Assembly (NCBI GenBank): GCA_020081605.1
Contig: JAHREC010000045.1
Coordinates: forward strand, 1,860,001 to 1,924,000
Origin: Albifimbria verrucaria
Lineage: Eukaryota > Ascomycota > Sordariomycetes > Hypocreales > Stachybotryaceae
DNA length: 64,000 nucleotides
Direction: 5' to 3'
Shown here: positions 59,908 to 64,000 of the stretch, piece by piece
Layout of the letters: each line of letters opens with the position of its first letter
How positions within the stretch are numbered: the first letter of the stretch is position 1
The notes under the pieces: model-generated
The model's input: the letters and a program-made list of their open reading frames with translations, nothing else
Database searches by the model: none
Told to the model about the DNA's origin: nothing
Program-made: the position numbers and the translations under genes

Positions 59908-62900
59908 GTCAAGATCTCAATGTACAGTATCCCAAGATACTGGGCCCAGCACACCGACTCCATCACCTGTCAGGCCCAACCCAAACGATAGCACGGCTCA
60001 ACACCACAGCACGGCTACCAATCTTCTCGTATATATACCTTTTCACTTGACACAGCTAATGAAGTCGTTGACCAAATTTTTACCATGGGGGCTAACGATG
60101 TCTGCGCTCGCTTTGTACCGCGTTAGGAATGAATCACGCACATTCTTGAATTGTTTTAACACTGAAAGACACCGCCTCCCACCATCTGGGGAGGCCATAG
60201 AAAGAGCAGGGGAAGAGAACTCGGAGCGAGCACTTAAATGAGTGGTGATGATTAGATTAGCATGCTCAATGACAATCATGTGTATGACTTACCTTTCTTA
60301 CCCCTGTGTATACGTGATGTTGGCCCTATCCTACGCGCCAAGGAACAGCACATGGTGACAAGATGCGCATATCGTCAACATGACGAAGTAAACCTTGAAG
60401 AACCTGGTTCCGGCACCATAGGTGCCTCGTAGACAGCAAGAGAAGTCATGCAGATATCGCCGGCAATTGCACGAATGTGACCCATCGTATACTGTCCCCT
60501 TTCTCACAAAATGACAGATTCTACAGCAGCTCCCAGACGAATAGAATGCTTGTTTAGGCGTTTGTTAGGCCAGGGACTGCTTCACCGAGCATGCAGCTTT
60601 GCCATTGTGATCACGATTGCCTCTGATTCAGCATCTGCGCGGTCTTCTGCATTATGCCACTATTACCCAGCCGCAAGAATGGAGTTGCTGGACCAGGAGA
60701 CGTTTAGATAGCTGCAGAAGCGATGAAACCAGGAGCAGACGGTTAGACCTGACTCGGAAAACGCGCTGAACTGCGAGATTTCTATCTTACTTACCCATGA
60801 TTTACTTCTATACGTGTTTCGTATCAGACCCAAGCATCTACAGCTAGAACAGCATGTCTTCTGACCATGCTCAGTGAATCCGACGCCCCTGCCGAGAATA
60901 ATCGGCAGGCATGCCCTCTTAACCATGACACTGACAGCAAATCCCATCTAAAGCATGCGACCTGTCATAAACCCCAGGGCCAAAACCGCGCCAACGCCCT
61001 TCACCTCCTCGCGAGATCCTGCGGACGAGTGGCATCGTGGCGCTGAGACCACGAAGCATCTTTACCGCTGCCTCATGGCTAGAGCATGTATGGAAATTCC
61101 TAAGAACCCACGCATGTGTCACAACACGAGGTGTTGCAGAAGCCGCCCCAGTCCCCGTCCATCGAAGCGGTGAGCCTAAGCAACAGGTCGTTACTCCTCG
61201 CCCTCCACTCTGCCAATCCATGCTCATGGGACCGGTAAAGGAATAAACAAAGAAGAGAAAACACAGCAGAGAGGAGCGCTCCTCACGCTTGATGCCGGCA
61301 CTTGTCATTTCTCACTTCTAGCTTCCAAATACCTGCATCTCGGTAGGAAACCCCTCCTCCCAGTTGCTGCCCCTGCAAGGGTACATTTTCAGGGTCTGCA
61401 GGGATGTGTTAAACCCCCGCAGCACAGGGCCGCCTGCACGACACGCAGAATAGGCGAGGACGAGACGCACGTAGATGGCGTTAATGCAAGGCTACGATGG
61501 CCCTTGGGACTTGGACCTGACGTGATGGTTGCTGGCATATAAATGGGGCGCAGATCTGGGGAATAGAACTCAAATTCTGAATCTCCAAGTGTCACGGACC
61601 GTAGTGAAACTATCAGAGGGAACGTAGTGCCTGACGTCTATCACTTTGGATAGATTGGAGCCAAAGATCCCATACAGCGAATGGTGTTTGAGATGGAGGG
61701 TCGGCGATCCCATGGTACGCTTGAACATCGTAGTGGATGGGAGGTAAGTGGTGTGACATACTGAACGCCTCTGTCTCCGATACTTCCGAGCAAGCAACTA
61801 CCTCCGACTTACACAAACACACCTCATCGCTGAGAAAAGGGCGTTGCTCGCATTATGCTCGGCCGAGAAAATGTAGATGGGCTCGGTCGAGTAGGTGGAG
61901 TGTCGCATGGAATGAGGCTCAGGCTCAGGCAACGAGGCGGTCAGCGACAGACTGATGCACATCGTGTTCCTGAGAAAAGCAACAGCCCTGGGAGAAACAG
62001 GTCCGGAGTCTTGCCTAGGTGCCAACTAGAGCAAGGCGGCTGAGACGTTCTGGCACGACGCACGTACGCCGGGAACATCACGCCCCCTCTCCATTTTTTA
62101 CCCGACCTACAGCCCTTCTAAAAGGTTGCACCAGGGAATCCCAAGTTTCGAAAAAACTTCCCGATGTCATGCGACCTTCTTGGGGCGAGCAGAGCCCCAG
62201 TGGAACCAGCAGAGAAAAAAGAAACGGGCGGGACAGGAAAGAGAGTGGAAATAGCGGTGAAGGCATCCAGCCACCGAGACGGAACTGGCCGAAGCCTTGC
62301 CACTCAAGACTCCGTAAGCCGAACAGCGAGGCTCTGGCCGGTTTTCCAAGGCACGATGTTCCTGGCCATGCAAGTCGCATGCGTTGTCTATCGAAGGCCG
62401 CGCTGACAGCATCTTGGATGGCAGGGTGTGAAGCATAAGCTGAGCTGAGGGTGTGAATTAAAACCAGACATCAAAGACCAAAAGGCTTGCGTTCTGCCAA
62501 CGACCAAGACCCTGCTGTTTGGTGGTACCTTACTTTCGCAGACCGGCAGCTTACAATAAGTGGCGTGGCTGGTGATGTAGTCCAAGCTGTATAAGACCGG
62601 TGTTCCCAGAATCCACAGCATTTCCAAGGTGGGTGGTGTGTAATTGAAGCTGAGGCGGGGTCCAAGCATCACGGGCCCCTCGTTCCTTGCAGTTTAGCAA
62701 GAGTTGGTTAGCATGACGCCAGCCGCCTCAGGAACAAAGCCCCAATAGAAGATCCAGAACCGAGCTTTCAAGAATAAGAAGCAATGGTTCGGATGTTAGT
62801 GCCGAGAGAAGTGGTTGGTTGCGTCTTGACCAACAGACAGATCAACCCTTTGGTCCCGGCGGTCTTCTCAGAGCTCGCAAGTCGCTCACTCCGGTCCCGA

Positions 62901-64000
62901 GGTTTGCATGCTAGCCGGTCTGGCGTTGGTTCTGGGCAAAAGGTTAAGATTCTCTGTAAGAGATGCCAAAATGGCCCATGCTGATCGCGGGATCTGCAGT
63001 TCCAAAAGCCTACCTTTTCTGGGTTATGCGGTTAGGGTTTACCGCTGATCAGCGAGGTGCAAGGTTGCCGTCATGGGTCAGATCAGGGCCCACTTAACGA
63101 GGCACGCATCCGGGGATCGTCCAGCTTTCAAAGACGGTACTAAACCGTTTCTCAGCTTGAGAGTAGGGATGCTGATAGTAGGCGCGGCCTGTGAAGTAGG
63201 ATCTCGATTTTTGATGAAGATAGCATCGTCTTGTTGCCTCGCACCAGCCCAACTTGTCGCGGTGGCCTAAACAAGAAACTCGTGTAAATCAACATTCGAG
63301 TCAACTATTACGCGGCTAGTGCTGATGTCGCCTTGAGCAAGACGCTGTTGACGTTCTTATAAGCGATAGTCATGAGACACAAGACAGCAACACATTCGAG
63401 CTTGCACAGCATAGCGTAAGAACATCTGAGAATAGGTGATCAAACACGCCCAGGTAGATTCCCAGGGACGTTGATTCCGTCCAGGATATTAATTATTCTC
63501 ATGAGCCGCGCGCCTCATGACGTGCATGTGGCAAGGGCGACGACGAAACGAGACCAACCATGATGATGAGACAAGACATGCATTCTATCAATCATGTTCC
63601 CTTCAAAGAGATCCTGGTAGGACTACCCGGGCTTCTGTGCAGGATTCTTCTTCATCTAAGCCATTAATGGTTCTTCCGCCCCTTGCTCCGGGCACGGCTT
63701 GGTCTATCGTCCTTTCGTCTTGCTTTTTCCCTCGCGGCCAGGCTTGTCGGTACCAAGGATGGAAAACTGCATTATTGTTTCAAATGAGTGTGGTAGTGGA
63801 TGATGCGCCTCCGTCCCGGAGTCAAGGGATTGGTTGTGCGCCATGAATTGAAAAGCTAGTCGTGATTGGCGCTTCGTCCTCATTCATTGTGTCTCGGTGC
63901 AAGCCACTCCATTAGAATCGCGTGGGCTGCTTGTCCTTGGTCAGAGCGACAGCGAGTAACCGAGAACGCCCTCTGCGCTGACACTGCATGCATGAAAAGT
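59908..64000. other. Long stretch without a recognisable gene
   Basis: About 4.1 kb, less AT-rich than the other intergenic regions. Many ORFs of 60-140 codons occur on both strands (for example 62019-62438 + and 61308-60919 -) but overlap one another, lack family features and show no exon-like pattern. No repeat or transposon ends were noticed. It may be the long upstream region of a gene beyond the window, or contain non-coding transcripts. Confidence 0.5.

Overview
The window is genomic DNA of a filamentous ascomycete (Pezizomycotina; Sordariomycetes/Hypocreales is my best guess). The reasons are short GT-AG introns of about 50-130 bases with CTAAC-like branch points, intergenic gaps of 0.3-1.5 kb, and fungus-specific families: HET-NLR, DUF7580, acuF-like C2H2, SAT4-type rhodopsin-domain protein, But2-like protein and DUF2434. 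Genes lie on both strands with no operon structure. I found no rRNA, tRNA, CRISPR or complete transposon.

Layout: (1) 1-9.2 kb is the edge of a secondary-metabolite locus, with a 5'-truncated highly reducing polyketide synthase convergent with a LaeA-like methyltransferase. (2) 10.4-18.5 kb is an accessory block: an acuF-like C2H2 gene whose last exon encodes a Bem1-type PX domain, a DUF7580 protein, and a HET/NB-ARC/TPR NLR-like protein. (3) 19-41 kb carries metabolic, secreted and regulatory genes: FAD oxidoreductase, zinc alcohol/polyol dehydrogenase, LGFP-repeat protein, two alpha/beta hydrolases, a secreted beta-propeller protein, a bZIP factor, a single-pass membrane protein, a But2-like secreted protein and a P450. 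(4) 41-49 kb holds an ankyrin protein with a STAND-like N-terminus, a Mob2-type kinase activator and a SAT4-type membrane protein. (5) 50-60 kb holds an FMO-like monooxygenase, a J-domain protein, an F-box protein and a DUF2434 membrane protein. (6) In 60-64 kb I recognise no gene.

A property of the whole window governs how it should be read. Nearly every gene is broken into adjacent frames by apparent single-base losses, most of them in short runs of one base (about 40 places). After splicing, the summed exon length of almost every model has the remainder modulo 3 expected if each break is one missing base. Domains, catalytic motifs and splice sites remain intact across the breaks. Uncorrected homopolymer errors explain this better than mass pseudogenisation. 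Gene models below therefore run across the breaks. Exon boundaries were worked out by eye and may be off by one or two bases.

The most interesting biology is the acuF-like C2H2/Bem1-PX composite, the extra Mob2-like gene, and the fact that both derive from hyphal-polarity machinery yet sit near NLR-like and STAND-like genes.
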